Below are positions 32,883 to 41,777 of a stretch of DNA of 64,000 nucleotides, piece after piece (the first letter of the stretch is position 1; each line of letters opens with the position of its first letter). Under the pieces are notes generated by a model. That model was not told the origin of the DNA and searched no databases. It was given only the letters and a program-made list of their open reading frames with translations. Origin of the DNA: Candidatus Melainabacteria bacterium. GTDB lineage: Bacteria > Cyanobacteriota > Vampirovibrionia > Obscuribacterales > Obscuribacteraceae. The stretch spans positions 62,001 to 126,000 of the forward strand of contig RXJR01000031.1 in the NCBI GenBank assembly GCA_003963305.1, in the 5' to 3' direction. Position numbers and translations under genes: made by a program.

Positions 32883-34814
32883 ATGAAAGATATTTCGCAA
32901 GAAAAAATGACAGCCTCGCGGCTGCCGGTTTCGCGCTTTGCGCATTCGTTTTTGCTAGCACTTCTGATTGCCCTTTTCTATGGAATCTCCGCTCACGGGG
33001 GGGCACTTGACTCCCCCACTTTGGGCGAGACCAAGAATGCTGCAACTCAAAGCGCAACAACACAAAATACAGCAAACCCGAGCCCGGCTACTCTGGTTGC
33101 TAGCGACGAATCTAAGGTCACCTCTTCAAAGACAGCTCAAGCTCCATTAACACCCCAACCTAACAGTATCGAAAGTCCGAAGCCGCAACGAAAGGATTCC
33201 CCTGACAGTCAATACACCGTGTACACGTACATCGTGGGGGGCCCGGGGCATTACTCAACACGCATTACCATTTTGGAAAAGCTCACGGAACAGAGCTTTC
33301 AGACAGTACCTTTCCCGGGTGGAATTTCCGAGGTGCAATGGTTGCCGAAATCAGCAAGCGTCGTGTACATGGCGCGTGCTCGTGCCGACTCACCAGTGCA
33401 CTTGTATCTCGCCGACGCAAAGAGTCATCTAACTCGCGACTTAACGCCCTTCGCTGGTACCACCGTTCAACGTTACACGGTATCAACCACATCGCCCTCA
33501 GTTATTGCATATCTGGACTTAGAAAAAAGGGGGACATATCAACCAGTTCTGATTGACACCGCCAATGGTGCAACAGAACCTCTAAGCACTTCTAAATTAC
33601 TCAACCAGGCGCTCGCCCGCATGAAACAGGTTACTACGGTGGAGTCAGCGCCGGAGCGGCAACAAAGGAATGTGGCGAGTTTCTCAGGAACCTCAGATCG
33701 AAGGGGTACACAAAAATTTTCTTCATACGGGTACTTTAATCCGGCACAAGATGGAATCCCTAGATTTACCGTTAGTGGTCAGGACAAATATAAAGACCGC
33801 TTGAAGGGACAGGCTGAGCAAAGAATTCTATTCCTGACTCCAACAGACAGACCCGGCGAACATCTTAAATCATTTACTGAAGAGGAGAAGAAAATCGTTG
33901 TTAGAACTTGGCAATGGGTTTGCGACACAGTGCCGGGATTAGCGCTTAGAGCGAGCCGTAATGACAGACTATGCCTAGCAAGAATTGATAAGGATGAGTT
34001 TTACAGCTCACTAGACGAGAAGAAAGAAGAATCTGCAGCGCAAGCACGCTTCAATGAAATAGTGCTGACTGACATATTTTTTTCTGCGACAGCGTTCAAT
34101 CGCTGCCGAACGCTGGTGCACGAAGTAACACATGAGGCTGATGTCGGTTCACATCTTTCGCTTTCGCAACAATGGCTCACCTTTATTGACGAGAAAGTGC
34201 CAGAATTACAGGCAGCCTTGAAATTCAGCCGCAAGCATGGAATTGTTGCTCTGGATGATTATGGCGCAAAATATTTCGGTTTACCAAGTTTGTACGCAGC
34301 AGAGCAACCAGAGGAGTCTCTTGCTGAATGGACCACCGCCTACATATTCGGTTCAGTCACAACTCCACCGAACATTCGTCAATTTCTCGAACAAAAGATT
34401 CTCGACCCTGATTGCCAGGAAGCGAAATTCGAGGAAAAATTCATTCGTGCGGTCTACGATCAGGACATAGACAAGCTAAAGGAAGTAATCAGGGCAGACT
34501 CGGACTTCCTACAGGCCAGGTTTTACCTCGTCCGAACTTATCGAAATAAAAAAGATTACAAACAAGCCCTAGCAGTTTCAGATGAGCTGCTCAAAAAAAT
34601 TGATAGTAGAAAGATTTACAGAATTAGCACAAATGCTAGAGCTTTTGCCTATTTCCAACATGGTGACACATTGTGCGGACTGAATCGGTATGGCGAAGCG
34701 CAGGTCTTTCTGAACAAAGCGATCGCGCTGGAGCCGCATAACGAGGAGTTCTTATCAGCGCAGAGATGGATGGACAATCATAGAAAGAACCCCGAGTCTC
34801 GGAAGAAAGCATGA
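32883..34814 (+). CDS. Secreted zincin-like protein with beta-propeller start and TPR end
   Basis: 643 residues. N-terminal signal/anchor (FLLALLIALFYGISAHGG) followed by Thr/Ala/Gln-rich linker. Residues ~105-230 look like TolB/WD-type propeller strands (ISEVQWLPKSASVVYMARA, SPVHLYLADAKSHLTRDLTP). The middle holds HEVTHEAD (His413, Glu414, His417), an HExxH zinc site, with PEESLAEW about 80 residues on as a possible third ligand, similar to gluzincin-like architecture. The C-terminal ~110 residues are TPR-like (FYLVRTYRNKKDYKQALAVS; DTLCGLNRYGEAQVFLNKAI). It is probably an exported metallopeptidase or a zinc-binding protein; I cannot name the family. Confidence 0.75.
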   Translation: MKDISQEKMTASRLPVSRFAHSFLLALLIALFYGISAHGGALDSPTLGETKNAATQSATTQNTANPSPATLVASDESKVTSSKTAQAPLTPQPNSIESPKPQRKDSPDSQYTVYTYIVGGPGHYSTRITILEKLTEQSFQTVPFPGGISEVQWLPKSASVVYMARARADSPVHLYLADAKSHLTRDLTPFAGTTVQRYTVSTTSPSVIAYLDLEKRGTYQPVLIDTANGATEPLSTSKLLNQALARMKQVTTVESAPERQQRNVASFSGTSDRRGTQKFSSYGYFNPAQDGIPRFTVSGQDKYKDRLKGQAEQRILFLTPTDRPGEHLKSFTEEEKKIVVRTWQWVCDTVPGLALRASRNDRLCLARIDKDEFYSSLDEKKEESAAQARFNEIVLTDIFFSATAFNRCRTLVHEVTHEADVGSHLSLSQQWLTFIDEKVPELQAALKFSRKHGIVALDDYGAKYFGLPSLYAAEQPEESLAEWTTAYIFGSVTTPPNIRQFLEQKILDPDCQEAKFEEKFIRAVYDQDIDKLKEVIRADSDFLQARFYLVRTYRNKKDYKQALAVSDELLKKIDSRKIYRISTNARAFAYFQHGDTLCGLNRYGEAQVFLNKAIALEPHNEEFLSAQRWMDNHRKNPESRKKA

Positions 34815-35102
34815 ACGTTCAGGCGAGGAAATAACAAGGATTGATCGGACTGCAACTAGAAGTACAAAGTAGAGGAGCAAGGGCACGCCCCTCATGACTA
34901 CACTGTAGTCCAAATTTAGCCGCAGACCGCACAATGGCGTTGCAATTTTTCTTTCCTAGAAATTACACAAAAAATAAATTGGTTGGGACCAAATAGATAG
35001 CTTCAACGTCATATGCTGAGTAAGCTAATGCGAGCCGAAATTATCAAGCGGAGCGTCAATTGGCTGTCCCCACGCTTCCACTGGCAAAAGATTGGAGAGA
35101 TC

Positions 35103-36527
35103 ATGGTCACCATAACAACGAAAATGCGCCTGACGATGTGCGCACTGGGTATCTCGTTGGTCGCGGCAACGCAACCGTCTAACGCAAATCAATGGACGGA
35201 TATGTTCAAAAATATGCTGATACCTCCATCCGCAAACACAACTACAACGAGCCCGTCAACCGACTCAATCACTGCGCGCGAAACACAATTAGCCAACCGA
35301 ATCGTCGACGCAATCAATAACAATAAGCTCAGTCCCAGTGACACGCAAAACCTGAAAGTCCAATTAGACCAGCTCAAAGCGCTGGAAGCCAACTATCGAG
35401 CCCGCGGTCCTCTAGGCACAGTCGAAACCGCATCTATAAATGCAGAACTGACTAAAGTAGAAAACTCATTCAATCAAATGCTTAGCACTACTCCTGGTGC
35501 CAGCGTCCCAGTCTCGTCGGGTTCACGCCCGGGCGATGACTACCGCGGCGGTTATCCGAACAATGACTTCCGTAGCGGCGGACCAGGCAATAACTATCCA
35601 GGCAGCGGTTACTCAGGCAATGGTTACAATGGAGGCTATTCAGGCAGCGGTTACAACGGTGGTTTCTCGGGCAACGGCAGCTGGAACAAAGACGGCGATA
35701 GAAATGACGGCAGAAATTTTGATATCAGACAAGCAAACGTGCTGAAGCGCATTGATGAAAGAGCTGCCAACGGCAGACTAACCAGCGCTGAAGCTGAAGA
35801 TTTGCGTTCTGACTATCGAAGATTGGAACAGCTTGAAGCCTCATATCGTGCCGACGGAAATTTAAGCCCTTACGAAATTGATGTATTACAACGCGGACTC
35901 GATTCAATCGTGCGCGAGCTGAAAGACAAATCAGATCCAATTGCCAGTCAGTATCCAGAAATCGATAGAAAACAAGCGGACCTCAAAAAGAGAATCGACG
36001 ACGGCGTGGCAAAACGCTTGATCAAAGGTGGCGACGCACAACGACTGAACGATAACCTCAACTGGATCGCCTCGATCGAAGCGGGATTCCGTCAGTCCGG
36101 TGGACGCCTCGATAAAAACGAAGCAGACCGAATACTCGCCGATCTAGATCGTCTCAGTGCAAAGATCGACAGAGTCTCAATCAATCCGCTTCAGGATCTC
36201 GTAACTCGAAAAACCGATTTGCAGAAACGCATAAATGACAGCGCGTCGAGCGGCAAACTTTCACCCCGAGCATCGCGTGAACTGCTGCGAGATTTAGACA
36301 GAGTCAGCTATCCGCTGCAAAGTGCGACAACTGCTTTGCCACCAGATCTGGTTAATCGCATCTCAGCAGATCTCGATCGAATCAACACGCAACTTAACTC
36401 CTCCCTATCTTACAGCGGCAGCGGTATCGGCGGCAGCAACGGCAATGGGGTAGGCAACGGTTACGGAGGCAACAACGGCGGAGATTGGCACGGTCATGGT
36501 GGCCCAAGAGATTGGGGCAACCACTGA
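35103..36527 (+). CDS. Secreted protein with four ~70-residue helical repeats and Gly-rich linkers
   Basis: 474 residues from ATG 35103 (GGAGAG just upstream). Signal peptide MRLTMCALGISLVAATQPSNA. Four homologous helical units are visible, each with the pattern RIDxxxxxGKLSPxExxxLxxxLxxLxxLEAxYRxxG...D.L..L: about residues 60-135, 205-275, 280-350 and 360-430. Units 1 and 2 are separated by a Gly/Asn/Tyr/Ser-rich linker of ~55 residues (for example NGYNGGYSGSGYNGGFSG), and another Gly/Asn/His-rich tail ends the protein. The repeat is a recurring secreted helical module that I do not recognise by name. Structural or matrix role is a guess. Confidence 0.8.
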   Translation: MVTITTKMRLTMCALGISLVAATQPSNANQWTDMFKNMLIPPSANTTTTSPSTDSITARETQLANRIVDAINNNKLSPSDTQNLKVQLDQLKALEANYRARGPLGTVETASINAELTKVENSFNQMLSTTPGASVPVSSGSRPGDDYRGGYPNNDFRSGGPGNNYPGSGYSGNGYNGGYSGSGYNGGFSGNGSWNKDGDRNDGRNFDIRQANVLKRIDERAANGRLTSAEAEDLRSDYRRLEQLEASYRADGNLSPYEIDVLQRGLDSIVRELKDKSDPIASQYPEIDRKQADLKKRIDDGVAKRLIKGGDAQRLNDNLNWIASIEAGFRQSGGRLDKNEADRILADLDRLSAKIDRVSINPLQDLVTRKTDLQKRINDSASSGKLSPRASRELLRDLDRVSYPLQSATTALPPDLVNRISADLDRINTQLNSSLSYSGSGIGGSNGNGVGNGYGGNNGGDWHGHGGPRDWGNH

Positions 36528-36566
36528 GAATCACTTGAAAGAAGTGAGAGTTAACGGCGTGGAACT

Positions 36567-37193
36567 CTACAACTGCGCTCGATCTTTTTCGCGCCTTTGA
36601 AAAAGTCCACACCATGCCAGCGGTACAATTTCCATCCCGTTAACTCTAATGCCGTGAAAAACAGTTTGTCGTAGCTCTATCAGATCGAAATTTGCGGCCT
36701 CGATTTCGGAAACAATTTCACTACCTCGCACGATAGGAGGCCCCTGTTCGGGGGGCGCGAGAGTATTAGCGTTTCCAGCTAGCACAAGGTAGTATCCTCC
36801 TTTAGCAACTGCACTTTCGAGCATTTTCTGGAAACCGGCAAGATTCACCTTCCGAATCACGTGATACGTTCCCCGGTCAAAGACGAATGGAAATGGCTGC
36901 CCAATATCACCGAGATTAGTAGCATCTGCCTCAATGAACCTTACATTAACACCGACTGCCTCAGATTTTTGCCGAGCGCGTTCGATTGCAGTCTTTGAAA
37001 GGTCAACTCCCGTCACGTCAAAGCCGTTCTGCGCCAGGTAGATTGCGTTCGTGCCCGTTCCGCACCCCAGCTCGAGGACTCGTCCGGGACTGATACCATT
37101 ATCCGACAAAAAGTCTTTCAGGTGCTCAGACGGAACACCGCTATCCCACGGCGTATTCGACTCGACATACCGTTGTTCCCAATCACTTTCCAT
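36567..37193 (-). CDS. Class I SAM-dependent methyltransferase
   Basis: 208 residues. Motif I VLELGCGTGTNAIYLAQNGF, motif II VTGVDLS, followed by RFIEADATNLG and FVFDRGTYHVI. The start WEQRYVESNTPWDSGVPS resembles the TehB/thiopurine-methyltransferase-type group (small-molecule methyltransferases acting on sulfur, selenium or tellurium compounds and drugs). It is cytoplasmic. The substrate is not predictable. Its 5-prime end lies inside a long plus-strand open frame whose true start I place further downstream (37488), so there is no real overlap. Confidence 0.9.
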   Translation of the reverse strand: MESDWEQRYVESNTPWDSGVPSEHLKDFLSDNGISPGRVLELGCGTGTNAIYLAQNGFDVTGVDLSKTAIERARQKSEAVGVNVRFIEADATNLGDIGQPFPFVFDRGTYHVIRKVNLAGFQKMLESAVAKGGYYLVLAGNANTLAPPEQGPPIVRGSEIVSEIEAANFDLIELRQTVFHGIRVNGMEIVPLAWCGLFQRREKDRAQL

Positions 37194-37487
37194 TACAAAT
37201 CGTCGCCCCCAGTTAGATGCACTTCATCGGAATCACGGCAAAGAAGTGTACATTGTAATCTACAACCGGTGGAATCGGAACTTTCAAATCAGACGTTTAT
37301 GAAAGAGCCAATCCTGGTTCCCTTTGACCAATGCTTAATTCGCAGATTCACTTTGAGGTTGTATTTCGTCGTCAACAGGGCAGATAATGTCAGGCAGACC
37401 TACATCCTCAGGCACCCAGCAAGATCCGACTCAGAGTTTCTGCTAAATCTTCATGCTGGTGCTAATAGATCGCAATCTGGAGCGCCC

Positions 37488-39062
37488 GTGCTTAACAACA
37501 GCTTCTCAAAGTTATCAGAGTTCTCAAAGTTATCACTGCTAACTTTCATCGTCGTTCTTACCGCAATCTCAGCAAACGCACCTGCGGTCACTATAGCAGC
37601 GCCGGCAAAATCAAAAGCAGACAAACAATCCACCACGCAAAGCGCGAACGTGGCAAAGTTTCGCCAACTAATCAATGACACCAGCCCAGAAAAAGCGGAA
37701 GAACAGATAGCAGCCTTCCTCAAAACAAGCGACGATGCAGCAGTACGCGAATTGCATGCGGACGTCCTGTACAAACTGGCGCGATATCACTATGCGATGG
37801 ACGAATTGAAGCGAGCTATGCAGACAACTGGTGAGACCCCGGAAGATTCGCTTTTGATGGGAAAAATATGTCAGAACATGCATAAATCAAAGGAAGCAAT
37901 TGAATGGTACAAAAAATTCATTGCTTCCAGTCCCAGCGATGAACGCACCGGGCAGTACGAAGCTTTGCAGCAGGCACTACAAAGTTCAGTGGCGGCCGAG
38001 GCAGAAAAGCACAGAAAAGTACAAGCTGAGGTCGGCAACTATTTGGCAGCAGTTACTCAAAACGCAATGATGCGATGGCCTTCGCCAGAAAACATCAAAG
38101 TGTACATAAAAGATGGAGCCGGGTTAGAAGGTTACAGACCTGAGCTTGAAGAAGCTCTGCGCCAGGCTTTCGATGAATGGTCTGAAGCAAGCAACGGAAA
38201 AGTCAATTTCTCATTCTTACAGTCACCTGAGAATGCCGACATGACAGTTACATGGACCAGCGACCTGCACGCTCCAGCCCTGAAGGCCGAGGCAGGTCTG
38301 GCTACGACATCTTACGGTCCTAATGGGTTGTCTAAGGCGGATATTCAATTGCTGACAGTCGACCCACTGAAAGATGGTCCTGTCGGAAAAAATATGCTGT
38401 ACAACGTATGTCTTCACGAGATCGGGCATGCGCTTGGGCTGGAAGGGCACAGCCCCACCGAAGGTGACATCATGTATTCAACACTAATAGTGCAGCAGGG
38501 TCTATCCGATCGGGATATAAATACCCTACTGGCGCTCTACAACAGCGATCTCAAATCATCTACTGCACTATCAGACAAAGACGAATACGGACGCCCTCTG
38601 CCACCGTCCGTAATAGCAGAAAGACTGACGAACGTTGGCTCAGCAGCGGCAATGAGTGGCGATTTCGAAAAGGCGATTGAAAAATTGCAAGCAGCCCTGG
38701 CGATAAATCCCGATCAGGAATTGGCAAGAAAAAATCTCTCCGTAGCTGCAAACAATCTAGCAATAGCAAATAACACCGAGCCCGAAAAGGCTCTATCACT
38801 TCTCCGCCTGGCACTTTACTGGGATCCTAAAAATGATGCATCGCGAAGTAACTTGAACGCCGCTCTGCAAAATCAAGGCAAAGATCCAAAGTCGTTCAAG
38901 ACTCGCGTAGAGTGTGCTGAATCATGTCAATCACACAAAGATTTCAAAGGCGCGATTGTCGAATACAGCGAGGCACTGTCCATAAAGTCAGACGAGATTG
39001 TAGCAAGCAAACTGAAACAGCTAAAAGCATCTGAAGGTAAACCAAAAACAAAATCCATCTAA
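37488..39062 (+). CDS. Secreted matrixin-like (M10) metallopeptidase with TPRs
   Basis: 524 residues from GTG 37488, which has GGAG 5 nt upstream and places a signal peptide (LSLLTFIVVLTAISANA) at the N-terminus; the 122-residue extension in the open frame from 37122 overlaps the methyltransferase and looks non-coding. Residues ~50-170 are TPR-like. The catalytic site is HEIGHALGLEGHS (His310, Glu311, His314, His321) with a Met-turn DIMYS downstream, the metzincin pattern in the GxxGH variant common in bacterial M10-like peptidases. The C-terminal third is again TPR (FEKAIEKLQAALAINPDQEL; DFKGAIVEYSEAL). It is predicted to cleave proteins outside the cell; substrate unknown. Confidence 0.87.
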   Translation: MLNNSFSKLSEFSKLSLLTFIVVLTAISANAPAVTIAAPAKSKADKQSTTQSANVAKFRQLINDTSPEKAEEQIAAFLKTSDDAAVRELHADVLYKLARYHYAMDELKRAMQTTGETPEDSLLMGKICQNMHKSKEAIEWYKKFIASSPSDERTGQYEALQQALQSSVAAEAEKHRKVQAEVGNYLAAVTQNAMMRWPSPENIKVYIKDGAGLEGYRPELEEALRQAFDEWSEASNGKVNFSFLQSPENADMTVTWTSDLHAPALKAEAGLATTSYGPNGLSKADIQLLTVDPLKDGPVGKNMLYNVCLHEIGHALGLEGHSPTEGDIMYSTLIVQQGLSDRDINTLLALYNSDLKSSTALSDKDEYGRPLPPSVIAERLTNVGSAAAMSGDFEKAIEKLQAALAINPDQELARKNLSVAANNLAIANNTEPEKALSLLRLALYWDPKNDASRSNLNAALQNQGKDPKSFKTRVECAESCQSHKDFKGAIVEYSEALSIKSDEIVASKLKQLKASEGKPKTKSI

Positions 39063-39279
39063 ATCGCCGTTAAATAGATCGGAGCAAACAGCCCAGGTCA
39101 ATGACCGGAATTCTTGTTCATAGCCACCTATTCCAAAAGTCCGACACGATCTTAAATGCCTCTGAAAACTCGCCGGGCGAGTTTACCAAAGCGAAGAAAT
39201 AAGATAAGCTCAGCATTAAGAATCCAGAAACGCCTCCCGCCTCCGGGTCGTTGGCGCACGTCGACAAAGGAAAACCTAC

Positions 39280-40779
39280 ATGAGCATGAGAATTTCAACG
39301 ACCAGAAGCAGATTCGGCTATCTTTGGGCGTTCGCCATCTTTGCCCTGGTCGCCTGTTCTTGCGCACCAGCGCACGCTACAACGGTCACGAACGTGAAAT
39401 TCTATGGAGCCGTCGGTGACGGAGTTCATGACGATTCAGACGCCATATACACAGCCTGTCGCTACATTCAAACTCTAACCTATAAGAACCATGATGCTGC
39501 AAATGCCGTCTACTTTCCCAAGGGGAAATACAGAATCGGAAAGGGGCATCCAAAAATCGCAATCGATAGCTATACCTTGAAAGGCGAAAAAGATGCAGAA
39601 ATTAATCTCGAAGATCCAAATGCTGAAATTGACATCAACGGTAGAAACGCTCAGCTCCTAAATGTCACGATTAACAACACTGGCACCCAGAAAATATCCG
39701 GAGTTAATTTCACGGCTACGATAAATGCATTGATATCCGGCATCACATTGAATGGCTGGGACACTGCTCTCAACGTAACTTCCAGCACCGGACTGGGAAT
39801 CCAATATATAACCGTAAATATTCCAAGTGGAAGCATGGCAGTCCAAGTTCGAAATCAATCATCAGTAAATTTCTCATTCTGCAACTTTAATGGCTCCGGC
39901 TCGGGCTGGGCGATCAGATATAACCCGCTAAAAAATACAATCACGGCCGACCAATGTTCATTCAATAATGTCTACTATGGCGCGTTGGGATACAACAACT
40001 CGGGTATCACTCCTAAGCCCGGAAGCCTGACGATGACGAACAGCAAATTCGATCACTGTTACGCTAGTGCAGAAGGCGACTACCTGAACACCTTTGTGTT
40101 CAACAACAATGTAGTGACCAACACGTTATATGGCACATGGGTGCACAACACAAAGACATCGACTATCCAAAACAATCAGATTGTTGCACCAGCGTATTAC
40201 GGCATCTATATAGAAAGGTCAGGCGGTTACACGATCGCCGGTTCAAGCTCAACCATCTCGGGCAACTCGATCACAAATGTCGGCTCCGGCTACTATGGAA
40301 TCTACGTTCAAGGTTCGAATGTAACTATCAGCGACAACACGCTGACCGGCAACAACGCGATGTATGGAATCTTTGCCTACAATCTGGCTCTTAACGGAAA
40401 CAACATTGTTTTCAAAAACAATAAAATCAGCAACTTCAGCTACGGCATCTCGAGCGAGTACTGTCACGATACGCAAAGCATCAACAACACGATAAGCGGC
40501 ATGCAAAATAATGCCATCTACTCGTATCACGATACGCAACTGACTGCGGATGGAAATAAGCTTAGCAATTGCGGACTCGCGTCTGGCGCTTATTCAGTCA
40601 TCTATGTCATCGGCGCAGACAGCACCACGAGCGGTCAGAATTACACAGTCAAGAACAACTCATATACTGCTGCTGATACATCCAATCTCAACTACTATAT
40701 TTACGTCGATGCAGCCAACAATGCTGACGTACACTACTCAAACAATACGACAAACACGCTGCTCTCAAACTATCCTTAG
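39280..40779 (+). CDS. Secreted right-handed beta-helix protein (pectate-lyase-3-like)
   Basis: 499 residues; AAGGA upstream of the ATG. N-terminal signal with FALVAC, a possible lipobox, or cleavage at APAHA-TT. The first part, VKFYGAVGDGVHDDSDAIYTAC, is the typical start of the pectate lyase superfamily 3 fold, found in polysaccharide lyases, phage tailspikes and hydrolases. After it come about ten parallel beta-helix turns rich in Asn, Gly and Thr (STISGNSITNVGSGYYGIYV, VTISDNTLTGNNAMYGIF and so on). Catalytic residues cannot be assigned. It probably acts on or binds a polysaccharide at the surface. Confidence 0.85.
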   Translation: MSMRISTTRSRFGYLWAFAIFALVACSCAPAHATTVTNVKFYGAVGDGVHDDSDAIYTACRYIQTLTYKNHDAANAVYFPKGKYRIGKGHPKIAIDSYTLKGEKDAEINLEDPNAEIDINGRNAQLLNVTINNTGTQKISGVNFTATINALISGITLNGWDTALNVTSSTGLGIQYITVNIPSGSMAVQVRNQSSVNFSFCNFNGSGSGWAIRYNPLKNTITADQCSFNNVYYGALGYNNSGITPKPGSLTMTNSKFDHCYASAEGDYLNTFVFNNNVVTNTLYGTWVHNTKTSTIQNNQIVAPAYYGIYIERSGGYTIAGSSSTISGNSITNVGSGYYGIYVQGSNVTISDNTLTGNNAMYGIFAYNLALNGNNIVFKNNKISNFSYGISSEYCHDTQSINNTISGMQNNAIYSYHDTQLTADGNKLSNCGLASGAYSVIYVIGADSTTSGQNYTVKNNSYTAADTSNLNYYIYVDAANNADVHYSNNTTNTLLSNYP

Positions 40780-41131
40780 TCACAGGATCTAACTCAAACA
40801 AGAAAAGAAATACCAGGTTTTCAATTATCCGCAGCGTATTCCTCAGTGCACAAGGCCTCAGTGCACAAGGAATATAGAGCAAGGATATATCCGGTCTTCG
40901 GTAACTAAATTGAAAACACAACCAGGTAAGGTGTTTGACTGCAAAATTTGCAGCTGATACTATTGTAATAACGCATGCGGAATTGCGAAATTGCGAAAGT
41001 ACGCAATTAGCTCCCAGATACAGTGCTAATGCCTCTTTCTGCTTTGCGCAATTCTGCTGCATCAATGGAATCCGCACTGGCGCCTGCCAAAACACTGGCA
41101 GAAGAATTAACACGAAGATTGAGGAACGAGA
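40780..41131. other. Intergenic region with tandem 15-mer and ATTGCG repeats
   Basis: 352 nt with two visible signals. At 40841-40870 CCTCAGTGCACAAGG is repeated exactly twice in tandem. At 40981-41008 AATTGCGAAATTGCGAAAG...CGCAATT forms direct and inverted repeats, upstream of the DUF2934 gene; the word TTGCGAAATTGCG recurs in front of the RRM gene (41654). No gene is supported here, although a short open frame (40935-41135) runs into the next gene. Confidence 0.6.
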
Positions 41132-41320
41132 ATGAACAACACAAAAAAGAAGGCAAAAGTTGTAAAAATTGCCCCGAAGCCGAGCACATTAACAGTTGAG
41201 AAACCGCAGCCTACATCCGTAGCGGCCCTCGCATACCAGTACTGGGTAGAAGCAGGATACCAGGGCGACGACCTAACTCATTGGCTCCGAGCGGAACAAC
41301 AGCTCAACAATCAAAATTAA
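41132..41320 (+). CDS. DUF2934-family small protein
   Basis: 62 residues; GAGGAACGAG precedes the ATG. N-terminal half is Lys-rich and disordered. The C-terminal half has the DUF2934 pattern: AALAYQYWVEAGYQGDDLTHWLRAE (split: YQYWVEAG and DLTHWLRAEQQL), a short helical motif seen in many plant-associated and soil bacteria. Function unknown. It is convergent with the RRM gene 29 nt downstream and shares an upstream repeat word with it, which hints at common control. Confidence 0.85.
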   Translation: MNNTKKKAKVVKIAPKPSTLTVEKPQPTSVAALAYQYWVEAGYQGDDLTHWLRAEQQLNNQN

Positions 41321-41348
41321 GATGGTGTATAACGGGAAACCACTGCCC

Positions 41349-41630
41349 TTATTTAGCACCAAATAGTTTTGAGAAAAAGCCTGCTGGTTTCGAGCGCGCC
41401 GGTCTGTCAGAGACACTGACGCTCAGGATACGTCCCTTAAAAGGTCGTTTGTCCAAAACAGGAATTAAGTCTTCCCGTTTAGCCGGATCGACCATAGTGA
41501 CAAAGGCAAATCCCTTGCATCGGCCGCTCTTATCAGCAAGCAGCTCTACATTACTGACTTTTCCAACCGCTTCAAAGAAAGAAACAAGCTCTTCTTCGGT
41601 TGTATCTAAAGGCAAATTTCCTACCAGCAT
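41349..41630 (-). CDS. RRM-domain RNA-binding protein (cyanobacterial Rbp-like)
   Basis: 93 residues from ATG 41630; the longer frame to 41840 would overlap the opposite gene and adds unrelated sequence, whereas RRM proteins of this type begin MLVGNLPLDTTEEELVSFF as here. RNP2 is MLVGNL, RNP1 is KGFAFVTM, and the domain ends GRILSVSVSDRPAR. The tail (KPAGFFSKLFGAK) is short. Single-RRM proteins of ~90 residues are typical of cyanobacteria, where they bind RNA in cold response or mRNA localisation. Its upstream region contains a palindromic operator-like sequence. Confidence 0.93.
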   Translation of the reverse strand: MLVGNLPLDTTEEELVSFFEAVGKVSNVELLADKSGRCKGFAFVTMVDPAKREDLIPVLDKRPFKGRILSVSVSDRPARSKPAGFFSKLFGAK

Positions 41631-41643
41631 CCTTCCAGCCTCA

Positions 41644-41677
41644 CGTTTGCATAGTTGCGAAATTGCGCAACTTGCAT
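41644..41677 (-). promoter_or_regulatory. Palindrome upstream of RRM gene
   Basis: GTTGCG-aaattg-CGCAAC (41654-41671), flanked on both sides by TTGCATA words. It lies ~25-45 nt upstream of the RRM start, a position for a leader or operator site. The core TTGCGAAATTGCG is shared with 40981-41008. Confidence 0.5.
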
Positions 41678-41777
41678 ACAAGTATAAATTCTCCCCCCCA
41701 ATATCGTCAATAAGTTGGAAAGGCAGCCTGCAACACAAAGCAACAGCGACTAAGCCGGCCAACAAGGAATCTACCCC

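Noticed and set aside
37122-37487. N-terminal extension of the matrixin-like gene
   Set aside because: Overlaps the methyltransferase gene on the other strand; a GTG at 37488 with GGAG gives a proper signal peptide.
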